Shown one piece after another: positions 7,961 to 14,619 of a stretch of 43,534 nt of DNA. The notes below the pieces were generated by a model. The model ran no database searches. It saw only the letters and a list, made by a program, of their open reading frames with translations, and was not told the origin of the DNA. This DNA comes from Athalassotoga saccharophila (lineage in GTDB: Bacteria > Thermotogota > Thermotogae > Mesoaciditogales > Mesoaciditogaceae). The position numbers and the translations under genes were made by a program. Location of the stretch: positions 1-43,534 of the forward strand of contig NZ_AP019553.1 in NCBI RefSeq assembly GCF_009936215.1, read 5' to 3'. How positions within the stretch are numbered: position 1 is the first letter of the stretch; each line of letters opens with the position of its first letter.

Positions 7961-8650
7961 TTAATAATATATCGTTAAAACGTTGGACACCAAGTGCAAA
8001 AGCCAACCTGTATATATTGACCATCCACTGCTTTCATATGCAAATTGAAAAAATAAACCGTATATCGTTCCAAGTATTAAAGATTCAAATGGACCACTTA
8101 TTCCGTCTTTGTAAAAATGCCCGCTTCCAAATATCAAAGATGCTATTATGTAAACAATTAAAGCATTTATTTTCTTTTCTCTCAAATGTTTGAATAATCC
8201 GTACCTGAATATAAGTTCTTCTTCCAATGTCAATGGAATCCAAAAGATAAAATTTTTGAATAGATTTTCAAGAGATATTATGTGCGGTAAACGGAAAAGG
8301 TACATTGAAACGAATAACGCTAAAAATATCAAAAATATTTTGAACTGTTTCTTTTTAGGTTTAAATCTTAAAAAGCCTGCATCCTGCAAAAGATATAGGA
8401 AATCACCGGTGAATCTTATCTTTTTTTCTTTATCTGTTCTGTACCATGAAATAAGCATTGAAAGAAGAATGAATATGAACACAAGATACGTGTAATCCCT
8501 TACAAGGTCTACTGTGTTAAATACAACAAGTACATTTTCAAATGTCGAAAAATCTCTAAACCCGAATGCCGTGTAATTGGCTACTATCGAAAATATCTGT
8601 ATAAGAGCCAAAAAGAAGAAATAAAAAATCTCACGTATCGTTTTCTTCAT
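7961..8650 (-). CDS. CPBP-family intramembrane metalloprotease
   Basis: 229-residue polytopic membrane protein of the CPBP (CAAX protease and bacteriocin-processing, formerly Abi) family. All three catalytic motifs are present: EEELIFR at about residues 142-148 (the EExxxR motif), FGSGHFY at about 173-179 (FxxxH) and HLVSN at about 218-222 (HxxxN). About six hydrophobic helices. CPBP proteins cleave prenylated proteins, or in bacteria process or give immunity to peptides such as plantaricins. It is the last gene of the minus-strand operon, 9 bp after the membrane protein gene, downstream of the small peptide at 9494-9808. Processing of, or immunity to, that peptide is the inferred role. Confidence 0.85.
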   Translation of the reverse strand: MKKTIREIFYFFFLALIQIFSIVANYTAFGFRDFSTFENVLVVFNTVDLVRDYTYLVFIFILLSMLISWYRTDKEKKIRFTGDFLYLLQDAGFLRFKPKKKQFKIFLIFLALFVSMYLFRLPHIISLENLFKNFIFWIPLTLEEELIFRYGLFKHLREKKINALIVYIIASLIFGSGHFYKDGISGPFESLILGTIYGLFFQFAYESSGWSIYTGWLLHLVSNVLTIYY

Positions 8651-8659
8651 AACCTGTAC

Positions 8660-9433
8660 TTAAACAACGCCAATTTTAATCGCATAATAAAAGTTTCCCA
8701 ACGTTTGAATCATAGACATTAATATCCACGAATAATAGATCGAATTGTCAGACCAGTAGTACATAATCATCATCCATGGTGCAATAACAAAAGAATCTCT
8801 CAAAATTCCCATAATTGTTATATTTACATTGAATAGTACTTTTACTGCTAAGTATGTGATCAACAGAAAAATAGCGGAATATACATAAGCCAATTTTTGT
8901 GATTTAAGTATGTCTAAAAAATAATCAAATATTGCAAAAAATAAAACCGCTTTCCCTAAAAACATTATGAATATAAAAACGTTTATTTCTATAAAAGAAA
9001 TGTAAGGTCTAAAACTGTAAATTATTTTATTGTTTATAGATGAGAATATTTGTATCCCAACAACTAAGATTAAAATGATAGAAAAATAAAATGGCCATCT
9101 TTTTAAAAATTCTCCTCTTTTAAATCCGATGTCCCTTAGCGCTTGAAACAAATAATTCTTGTCCTTCTCCTTAAAAAAAATAGATAAATTTCCCGAGTAT
9201 TTAAGTTTAAATGTTATTACTAAAAAAAGAATCAATAAAGTGTCTAATATACCTAAAATAATTGAATATGAATAAGTCTCTAAAAAATTTTTCAAAGTCA
9301 AAGATGTTATTGTAAAAAGACTATGCTGTCTTGAATCCAAATATATAAAAATAAAACTTACCATCCAAAGTAATGCAATATCAGAAAAATTAATGCTACT
9401 TAAACTTTTATTTATTTTGTTCAAATCATCCAC
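8660..9433 (-). CDS. Polytopic membrane protein upstream of CPBP protease
   Basis: 257 residues with about seven hydrophobic segments and no soluble domain. The GTG at 9433 is chosen because AAAGGAGAG precedes it by about 8 nt. The C-terminal 140 residues resemble the truncated protein at 11473-11881 in order and hydrophobicity (both contain YxWSDxSxYY near the end: YYWSDNSIYYSW and YEWSDYSVYYVL), and each is followed immediately by a CPBP gene. The conserved pairing suggests the two proteins work together in the membrane, for example as a transporter or immunity partner. I do not recognise a named family. Confidence 0.7.
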   Translation of the reverse strand: MDDLNKINKSLSSINFSDIALLWMVSFIFIYLDSRQHSLFTITSLTLKNFLETYSYSIILGILDTLLILFLVITFKLKYSGNLSIFFKEKDKNYLFQALRDIGFKRGEFLKRWPFYFSIILILVVGIQIFSSINNKIIYSFRPYISFIEINVFIFIMFLGKAVLFFAIFDYFLDILKSQKLAYVYSAIFLLITYLAVKVLFNVNITIMGILRDSFVIAPWMMIMYYWSDNSIYYSWILMSMIQTLGNFYYAIKIGVV

Positions 9434-9454
9434 AAAAATCTCTCCTTTCGAATT

Positions 9455-9482
9455 TTCCCCTCTTCTACGTAGAAGAGGGGAA
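9455..9482 (-). promoter_or_regulatory. Perfect 28-bp palindrome between peptide and membrane-protein genes
   Basis: Arms TTCCCCTCTTCTAC and its exact complement, centred on ACGT. There is no T-run on either strand, so it is not a classical terminator. It lies inside the operon between the stop of the small peptide and the ribosome-binding site of the membrane protein, a position where hairpins stabilise an upstream short transcript and lower downstream expression. It could also be a DNA-binding site. Confidence 0.7.
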
Positions 9483-9493
9483 TGAAAAATTCT

Positions 9494-9808
9494 TTATTTA
9501 AGCAAGTCTATACCTATAGATTCTCCCATTTCAGCCAAGGCTTCAAGTCCTTCATAAAAATCAGTTAGATCATGTTCTGATGAATACTTTCCAAATCTAT
9601 ATGCTGCTTTTACAGCATCTTCAACTGGATCTGCGTGTTCTTGCACAAAGTTGTAAGTTGCTTTTGCTCCATTTTCTATCGCATTTGTTAAAGGTCCTCC
9701 TTTTTTTACCGCGTTATAATTTGGCACGGTTGTTGAATTAGCAGCAGGAGTGATGTTGTAAAGTTGATTTTGACCGATATTTTGAGTATCCGTTACTGTT
9801 AAACCCAT
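9494..9808 (-). CDS. Small secreted-peptide-like protein (right paralogue)
   Basis: 104 residues. Starts with ATG at 9808 after AAGGAGTAG. The N-terminus (IGQNQLYNITPAANSTTVPN) aligns with that of the small protein at 3648-3968. It is followed by KKGG at about residues 35-38 and then a 66-residue helical part rich in Ala/Glu with alternating polar and hydrophobic positions (AIENGAKATYNFVQEHADPV, then GLEALAEMGESIGIDLLK). The GG could be a processing site as in double-glycine leaders, but the rest of the leader does not match the class II bacteriocin pattern, so this is only suggestive. It lies between the frame-broken gene upstream and the membrane protein/CPBP pair downstream, all on the same strand. 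Confidence 0.65.
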   Translation of the reverse strand: MGLTVTDTQNIGQNQLYNITPAANSTTVPNYNAVKKGGPLTNAIENGAKATYNFVQEHADPVEDAVKAAYRFGKYSSEHDLTDFYEGLEALAEMGESIGIDLLK

Positions 9809-9837
9809 CTTTCTCTACTCCTTCCTTAAGAATTATA

Positions 9838-10497
9838 TTATTTTCTTGGTAATTTTGAAAAATCATATATACCTTCTTCAAAATGAATCTTCCTTGTGGC
9901 AAGAATTTTGCCACTTAGGATGTATTCAAGCACATAATCTTCACCTCCCATCAATTTCGAGGAGTTAAACTTGAAACTTGCATACATTTTGATATATGAT
10001 TTTCTATTTCCACTTTTTGGAATATCTTTCGTTGATACAACTTTTTCCTTTAGAAGGACTATATTCCGTTTGTTGTTGAAAAATAAGAAAATAAACACTT
10101 CCGTATCCAAAATTCCATGAATATCACAAAGCGTGGATACCATATTATCCACGCCTCTGTAAAACGTTGATTTTTCGTATGGAAATGTGAAATTGTTGTG
10201 GTAAGTGTTAGATATTTGTATGTTGTCTATGTAAGCATTTTTTGAAGATGATTTAGAAGTACTCGCCCATGGGACTTTGTTTATGACTTCTATTCCGTGG
10301 TTATTTGTTGGATAACAGAATTCTCCATTCTGAAGATGTATCCTGTATAAAAATTCATCATGAGGAACAAAGACAGAATTGCCTACTATTTCTATTAATT
10401 CTGGCTCTCTCTCTCTCTCTCTCTCTTTCTCGAGTTATTACTTTAAGATACAATTTGGATTTGATAACAAATGGAAAATCGAAATGAAGTGTTACCC
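9838..10497 (-). pseudogene. Frame-broken or phase-variable gene of unknown family (right paralogue)
   Basis: Mirror of the gene at 3002-3630. Upstream frame GVTLHFDFPF... meets an (AG)11 tract at 10405-10426 and then runs into a stop, because eleven units put it out of phase with the downstream frame. The downstream frame reads PELIEIVGNSVFVPHDEF, then HNNFTFPYEKSTFYRGVDN, and continues through MVSTLCDIHGILDTEVFIFL to the stop at 9838. Without an upstream join the only in-frame Met codons are near 10143-10152. The C-terminal half differs strongly from the left paralogue although the first 60 residues are nearly identical. Immediately downstream is the small peptide gene (29 bp gap). Confidence 0.6.
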
Positions 10498-10622
10498 CAG
10501 CATATTCTCACCTCAAATGAATTATCGGCAAAGGTTTGAAAAACTTTAGTCGTGTTTGTGTTGTTTTCGTTATACAATCATTGGCAAACATTTCAAACTT
10601 ATGTGAATTTAACACAGGGCTA
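10215..10622 (-). repeat. Right copy of the inverted 5' module
   Basis: Inverted copy of 2877-3240. Near-identical over the segment around the AG tract, including the upstream AACACAAACACGACTAAAG block and the G4 run. The candidate ATG at 2930 in the left copy is ACG here, so that ATG is not a conserved start. Confidence 0.85.
10405..10426 (-). repeat. (AG)11 dinucleotide tract (CT on the plus strand)
   Basis: Eleven uninterrupted units with the same flanks (CTCGAGAA ... CC on the minus strand) as the ten-unit tract at 3074-3093. The one-unit difference within otherwise identical flanks is direct evidence that this tract changes length. Confidence 0.9.
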
Positions 10623-10651
10623 AATGTGAAATACCTTCAAGAATTTGTGAT

Positions 10652-10766
10652 GTGTTGTTCTACTTCATCCTTACGCTGTTAAGAACTATCTTAGATCTCA
10701 ATTCCAAATCAGATACTCTTGATGCAAAGAATCTCGCTCTCGCTCTTTTTAGACTCGGAGATGATT
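10652..10766 (+). pseudogene. Internal fragment of an IS110-family transposase
   Basis: About 115 bp nearly identical to the complement of 18510-18640 within the IS110 transposase (encodes SDTLDAKNLALALFRLGDD). It has small deletions and no ends. It separates the 3' end of the second CPBP gene from the promoter side of the right 5' module. Confidence 0.8.
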
Positions 10767-10790
10767 CTGATCATGTTATCAACAAATCTG

Positions 10791-11486
10791 TCATGTGATG
10801 TTATTAATAAGGTGTAGAATCCATGGTGTATATATCGACCATCCTGTATTTTCATAAGCATATTGACAGAATAATCCAAATATGAAATTGTAAATAAAAG
10901 AAAACCATGGCGAATAGCCTGAGTTATAATAAAAGTGCCCTGATGAAAATATAGCGGCTGAAATTATGTATACCATAAATGCATTTAGACGCATTTCCCT
11001 TAAAACTTTAAAAATTGCGTATCTGTAAAATATTTCTTCTCCCAATGTCAGAGGGACCATTAATATAAAAATTTTTAGTTCATTAAAGGAAAGAGATATA
11101 AATAACAGTTTTAAGGAAGTGTACAGGAATATTATTAAAAGCGCCACTCTCTTCCATCTAACAGGTGTTAACTTAAATTTTTTGATCTTAAAGCCGATTT
11201 CATTCAGTTCATATTTGAATAAATCTTTTATTCTTATGGCAGGATAATCCGAGTGTTTGAAATATTCAAAATGGATAAAACTTACAACAATTAAACTCAG
11301 CGCAAAATAAATATAAGCCATAAAAATATCTTTTGGGGACGTTGCATCTTTTAAAATATATGTATACTTCAAAACCCCATCTCTTAGAAGTGATGGCCTT
11401 GTAAGATCTATCGCTCCTATTGCCAAAAATAATATTAAAAAATAGTAAACAATATCTCTTTTCCTGTGTCCACTATTTAATTCCAA
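10791..11486 (-). CDS. CPBP-family intramembrane metalloprotease, second copy
   Basis: 231 residues, paralogue of the protein at 7961-8650. Motifs: EEIFYR at about residues 150-155, FSSGHFYY at about 180-187 and HLINN at about 226-230. The start is a TTG at 11486, chosen because AGGAGG lies 6 nt upstream; it overlaps the end of the preceding membrane-protein gene by 14 nt, so the two are translationally coupled. The C-terminus stops a few residues earlier than the paralogue, right where degraded IS110 sequence begins, and may be slightly truncated. Active-site residues are complete. Role inferred as for the paralogue. Confidence 0.8.
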   Translation of the reverse strand: MELNSGHRKRDIVYYFLILFLAIGAIDLTRPSLLRDGVLKYTYILKDATSPKDIFMAYIYFALSLIVVSFIHFEYFKHSDYPAIRIKDLFKYELNEIGFKIKKFKLTPVRWKRVALLIIFLYTSLKLLFISLSFNELKIFILMVPLTLGEEIFYRYAIFKVLREMRLNAFMVYIISAAIFSSGHFYYNSGYSPWFSFIYNFIFGLFCQYAYENTGWSIYTPWILHLINNIT

Positions 11487-11881
11487 TTAGACCTCCTAAT
11501 CCACCCGCAATGGATATCAAAAACAATTCTATAAGGACATAATAAACAGAATAGTCAGACCATTCATATTGATAGATAAGAAAGCAAGGTATAATTGAAG
11601 CAATAATAACTGATAATAAAGCATTGTTATCATATAATGGAAAGTTAAAATATACAATTCCTAACAAACTATAAACTGCCATAAAGACAAAGGTTATCAT
11701 ATAGGAAATAGTTCTTTGTTTTGTTTTGTCAAGCAGATACTGATAAATTCCATGAGTAAAGATCGTAATGCTGGTCAGTGAGGCAAAAATTTCAAATAAA
11801 ACTATCTTGAGCATCGTTGTAGAAAAAAGTAAATTGAAATTGAATTTAGGATCTTGAAGAATGGCTCCAAACATAATTATA
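11473..11881 (-). pseudogene. Membrane protein paired with CPBP, N-terminus removed by IS256
   Basis: About 135 residues of a polytopic membrane protein equivalent to the C-terminal half of the protein at 8660-9433 (shares YEWSDYSVYY). The frame runs straight into the left end of IS256 copy A; the in-frame ATG at 11913 belongs to the insertion sequence (MEVYTNNLILP...) and has no ribosome-binding site, so I treat the gene as truncated. The upstream part is not found elsewhere in the window. Confidence 0.75.
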
Positions 11882-13215
11882 GGGAGTATAAGATTATTTG
11901 TGTAAACCTCCATTTTGAGTAAAATAAACTCAAAGGAGGAGAATCATGGAAAAGAAAAGACTAATGTCCAAAGATGAGATCAGAAAGTTTATCAAAGACA
12001 ATGATATCAAAGATATTGCAGGTATCGAAGAATCTCTAAAAAGGATGTTTTCATCGGTTATTGAAGAAATGCTTGAGGCTGAATTAGAGGACCAACTTGG
12101 ATATACCAAATACGATTACAAGTCTAAGATGACGGATAATTCAAGAAATGGCAAATCGAAGAAAACGGTTATGTCGAAATACGGTGAAACTGAAATAGAA
12201 GTTCCACGAGACAGGAATTCCGATTTTGAACCTCAGGTTGTTAAGAAACGCCAAAGAGATATTTCTGGTATAGAAGACAGGATAATATCCATGTATGCTA
12301 ATGGGATGACATTCTCCGAAATTGGGAATCAGATAGAGGATATTTACGGAGCGGAACTTTCAAATGAAACCTTATCGAGGATAACGGATAAGATAATACC
12401 GCTCATGGAAGAATGGAGAAACAGGCGGCTTGAAGAAGTATACGCCATAGTTTATCTTGACGGGATAAGGTATAATGTGCGGGAAAATGAACAGGTAATA
12501 AACAAGACGGTTTATTTTGCGGTAGGAATAGATTTAGGTGGACAAAAAGATGTTTTAGGTATGTGGATAGCAGAAACAGAAACATCCAAGTATTGGGCCA
12601 AGGTTTTAAGTGATTTACGAAATCGTGGTGTTAAAGACATTCTCATAATGACAACAGATGGACTTAGTGGGATGAAAGAAGCGGTTGAAGCGATTTATCC
12701 TGAAACTGAATTGCAGGGATGCGTCGTTCATGTCATAAGGAATGGAATGAAATACGTTTCGTACAAGGATTTAAAAGAGTTCTCCAAGGATACGAAGAGT
12801 ATATATCAAGCGCCGACAGAAGAATCGGCACGAAAGGGATTAAACGCTTTGAAAGAAAAGTGGTCTGAGAAATATCCTTTAGCTGTGAATGTATGGGAAA
12901 AGAGTTTTGACAGGATATCCACGATGTATCAATTTACTCCTGAGATAAGGAAACTCATCTATACTACAAATCCGATAGAAAGTTTTAACATGCAATTGAG
13001 GAGGAAAACAAAGAACAGAGATGTTTTACCTAACGATACGGCTATATTCAAATTGCTTTATTTGGCAGTAGTTGAGATAAAGAAAAAATGGGTGATGAAG
13101 GTAAAAGACTGGAATCAAATTTTACAGCAATTAAAGGTACATTTTGGGGAAAGAGTGTCTAAATACTTATGAATACTGACAAAAATGGAGTTTACACAAA
13201 ACTATTGACAGACCC
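11882..13215 (+). mobile_element. IS256-family element, copy A (full length)
   Basis: 1334 bp, bounded by GGG...CCC. The imperfect terminal repeats share TTTGTGTAAAC and CTCCATTTT blocks. The 8-bp flanks differ (TAATTATA left, TTACTCCA right), so this copy no longer sits at its original insertion site: a deletion or recombination between copies has replaced at least one flank. Confidence 0.95.
11946..13172 (+). CDS. IS256-family (mutator-type) transposase, copy A
   Basis: 408-residue DDE transposase; the protein is the same in every full copy here. Catalytic residues are in VYLDGIR (D about 171), MTTDGLSGM (D about 237) and TNPIESFNMQLRRKTKNR (E about 344), with the family's conserved C/H block GCVVHVIRN. 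The start has GGAGGA 6 nt upstream. A dyad TTTGAGT/ACTCAAA (11914-11934) immediately precedes the ribosome-binding site and could limit translation of read-through transcripts. Length is normal for IS256, and the gene should be functional. Confidence 0.95.
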   Translation: MEKKRLMSKDEIRKFIKDNDIKDIAGIEESLKRMFSSVIEEMLEAELEDQLGYTKYDYKSKMTDNSRNGKSKKTVMSKYGETEIEVPRDRNSDFEPQVVKKRQRDISGIEDRIISMYANGMTFSEIGNQIEDIYGAELSNETLSRITDKIIPLMEEWRNRRLEEVYAIVYLDGIRYNVRENEQVINKTVYFAVGIDLGGQKDVLGMWIAETETSKYWAKVLSDLRNRGVKDILIMTTDGLSGMKEAVEAIYPETELQGCVVHVIRNGMKYVSYKDLKEFSKDTKSIYQAPTEESARKGLNALKEKWSEKYPLAVNVWEKSFDRISTMYQFTPEIRKLIYTTNPIESFNMQLRRKTKNRDVLPNDTAIFKLLYLAVVEIKKKWVMKVKDWNQILQQLKVHFGERVSKYL

Positions 13216-13257
13216 TTACTCCAGTATCAACAACGTGGACTGTGAAAATTGAAAAAT
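13216..13257 (+). pseudogene. 3' tail of a lost plus-strand gene
   Basis: Directly after IS256 copy A an open frame reads TPVSTTWTVKIEK and stops at 13255-13257, followed 10 bp later by a strong terminator. It looks like the last codons of a gene whose body was removed along with the original flank of the insertion sequence. Weak evidence because of the small size. Confidence 0.35.
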
Positions 13258-13267
13258 AATTAATCAT

Positions 13268-13300
13268 ACTAACGCGGCCTTAAAAGCCGCGTTAGTTTTT
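13268..13300 (+). terminator. Rho-independent terminator
   Basis: Arms ACTAACGCGGC and GCCGCGTTAGT around a CTTAAAA loop, followed by TTTT. Oriented to end plus-strand transcription, which fits a lost plus-strand gene upstream of it. Confidence 0.85.
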
Positions 13301-13377
13301 GTAATTTTTAGAAGTAGGAAGTGAAATTTTATCTTACTAAATCCAACAAATTCTTTACTTGTTAAAATATGGCTGAG

Positions 13378-13614
13378 TTAAAGAGATATCTCACATTTAT
13401 CATGACCGACAAGCACATTTTTGTTAATTGCTTCTATGATTATCTTCCCCATATCCGCCTGTCTTGATGCATTAAGTATTTCTATTGCAACCGCTTTTCC
13501 ATCTTCATCATAATCAATTATGATGTCTTCATTTATTTGATCGGTATCTTCGATTTTTTTGTCGCTAAATCTGACATATATGGCATCTGCTTCTTTTGAA
13601 TAATTTATTTTCAT
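13378..13614 (-). CDS. DUF2283 protein, probable antitoxin-like partner
   Basis: 78 residues with the DUF2283 pattern from the first residue (MKINYSKEADAIYVRFSD, then DEDGKAVAIEILNASR). Its ATG overlaps the stop of the upstream DUF4258 gene by 4 bp, the standard coupled arrangement of DUF4258/DUF2283 pairs, which are usually regarded as toxin-antitoxin-like. Role inferred from the pairing; no activity can be read from the sequence. Confidence 0.8.
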   Translation of the reverse strand: MKINYSKEADAIYVRFSDKKIEDTDQINEDIIIDYDEDGKAVAIEILNASRQADMGKIIIEAINKNVLVGHDKCEISL

Positions 13615-13865
13615 TTTGACTCTCCTTTCGAAAGATATTTCGATATTTTCTTTGTAAAATATGCGGTTATTATCTTGTCACCATCAACAATGACTCTTAG
13701 CAGTTTATCTTCAAACTTCTTTTGATAAATTTTTCTTTCACGATTTCCCACTGCTATTTCATCTGGATTGTCAAGAGTTAGTTCAATAAGATTCTCTTGA
13801 ATATTGCGTTCTTTCATTTGGGAAATAACATGATCTGTCCATTTCCAGCCCAAAATCCACCTCAT
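13611..13865 (-). CDS. DUF4258 protein, probable RelE-fold toxin-like partner
   Basis: 84 residues matching DUF4258 (KWTDHVISQMKERNIQENLI, then NPDEIAVGNRERKIYQKKF and LLRVIVDGDKIITAYFTKK). The family is a small BECR/RelE-like fold often paired with DUF2283, as here. The ribosome-binding site before the ATG is weak. The region upstream is degraded, so the promoter may have been altered. Confidence 0.8.
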   Translation of the reverse strand: MRWILGWKWTDHVISQMKERNIQENLIELTLDNPDEIAVGNRERKIYQKKFEDKLLRVIVDGDKIITAYFTKKISKYLSKGESK

Positions 13866-14147
13866 CTCGTCAATACCAGAAATTCTTTGGCAAAAACATT
13901 GAATCTATTCGTCTCATCGTATGCCTTTATCGATTTGAGCCCTTCGTTTCAACATCTTTTGTATTTTCTTTACAATCCTGCCTTTTTCATTTACAATATG
14001 CTGCGGCTTAAGATCACCTTAGATCGGAGCATGCCGTATCAATTTTTAACTTCAATAAGTTGCAAAAATGATTCAGGCTCAAGAACTATTTCTCTTTTTC
14101 ACGAATTATTTAAGCTTTTTCTTCAAACCTTTGGCTCTTCGTTCAAC
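13866..14147. other. Degraded stretch between two toxin-antitoxin-like pairs
   Basis: 282 bp with short minus-strand open stretches separated by stops (for example one containing KGRIVKKIQKMLKRRAQIDK and one with KGLKKKLK). It looks like the remains of one or more small genes, possibly including the missing C-terminus of the adjacent RelE-like toxin. No intact gene. Confidence 0.4.
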
Positions 14148-14336
14148 TTAGGCTGTACCTTTCATCGAAAACTCAAGAGATCTAACTCCGTATATACTAC
14201 CCTTTAAAGCGTGTCCTTTGTACGGATCGCCTTTTAGAACTGTTAGTTCATCAAGGGCTTCATTCATAAGATCTTTTAATGCTATCAAATCTTTTTCTGC
14301 ATTTCTTGTCAACCTAATTTCGAACGTATTTTTCAT
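14148..14336 (-). pseudogene. RelE/ParE-type toxin, C-terminally truncated
   Basis: 62 residues aligning with the first two thirds of RelE/ParE toxins (FEIRLTRNAEKDLIALKDLM, then GDPYKGHALKGSIYGVRSLE). The family normally continues for about 25 residues with the YRVxYxI strand and the catalytic tail; here a stop follows FSMKGTA. The missing tail suggests an inactive toxin. Its ATG overlaps the antitoxin stop by 4 bp. Confidence 0.7.
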
Positions 14337-14578
14337 TTATAAAGTTCTTGTTTTATTTCATCAATACTTTTAGTGTTTCCCAATTTGTACTCGTTAATGG
14401 CATCTTTTGCCAACAGATCAAGACTGTTAATAGCTTTGGATAGCAAGATCATTTTTGATTTCGGTTCATATTGCAAAAATAAATTGTCACCCGGATTTAT
14501 CCCTACAATCTCCCTTATGTTCTTAGGCAAAGTTAATCTTCCCTTACCATCAACATGAATTACTACTTGTTTGTTCAT
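14333..14578 (-). CDS. AbrB/SpoVT-type antitoxin
   Basis: 81 residues from the ATG at 14578, preferred over the one at 14587 because AAGGAG abuts the latter. The N-terminal swapped-hairpin AbrB domain is clear (VVIHVDGKGRLTLPKNIREI, then GINPGDNLFLQYE), followed by a helical toxin-binding tail. A perfect inverted repeat and a TATAAT box sit directly upstream (14591-14619), as expected for an autoregulated antitoxin. The linked toxin is truncated. Confidence 0.85.
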   Translation of the reverse strand: MNKQVVIHVDGKGRLTLPKNIREIVGINPGDNLFLQYEPKSKMILLSKAINSLDLLAKDAINEYKLGNTKSIDEIKQELYK

Positions 14579-14590
14579 TTTTACCATCTC

Positions 14591-14619
14591 CTTAGTGGGA
14601 TTATCCCACTAAGATTATA
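14591..14619 (-). promoter_or_regulatory. Palindromic operator plus -10 box of the antitoxin gene
   Basis: Perfect inverted repeat with 10-bp arms (CTTAGTGGGA and TCCCACTAAG around TTA) at 14591-14613, overlapping the ribosome-binding region and lying just downstream of a minus-strand TATAAT (14614-14619). A likely binding site for the AbrB-type antitoxin. Confidence 0.65.

Noticed and set aside
9494-9808. Calling the small protein a class II bacteriocin with a double-glycine leader
   Set aside because: KKGG is present but the hydrophobic leader positions of that class are missing and no C39-peptidase transporter is encoded, so only a general peptide-precursor hypothesis is kept.
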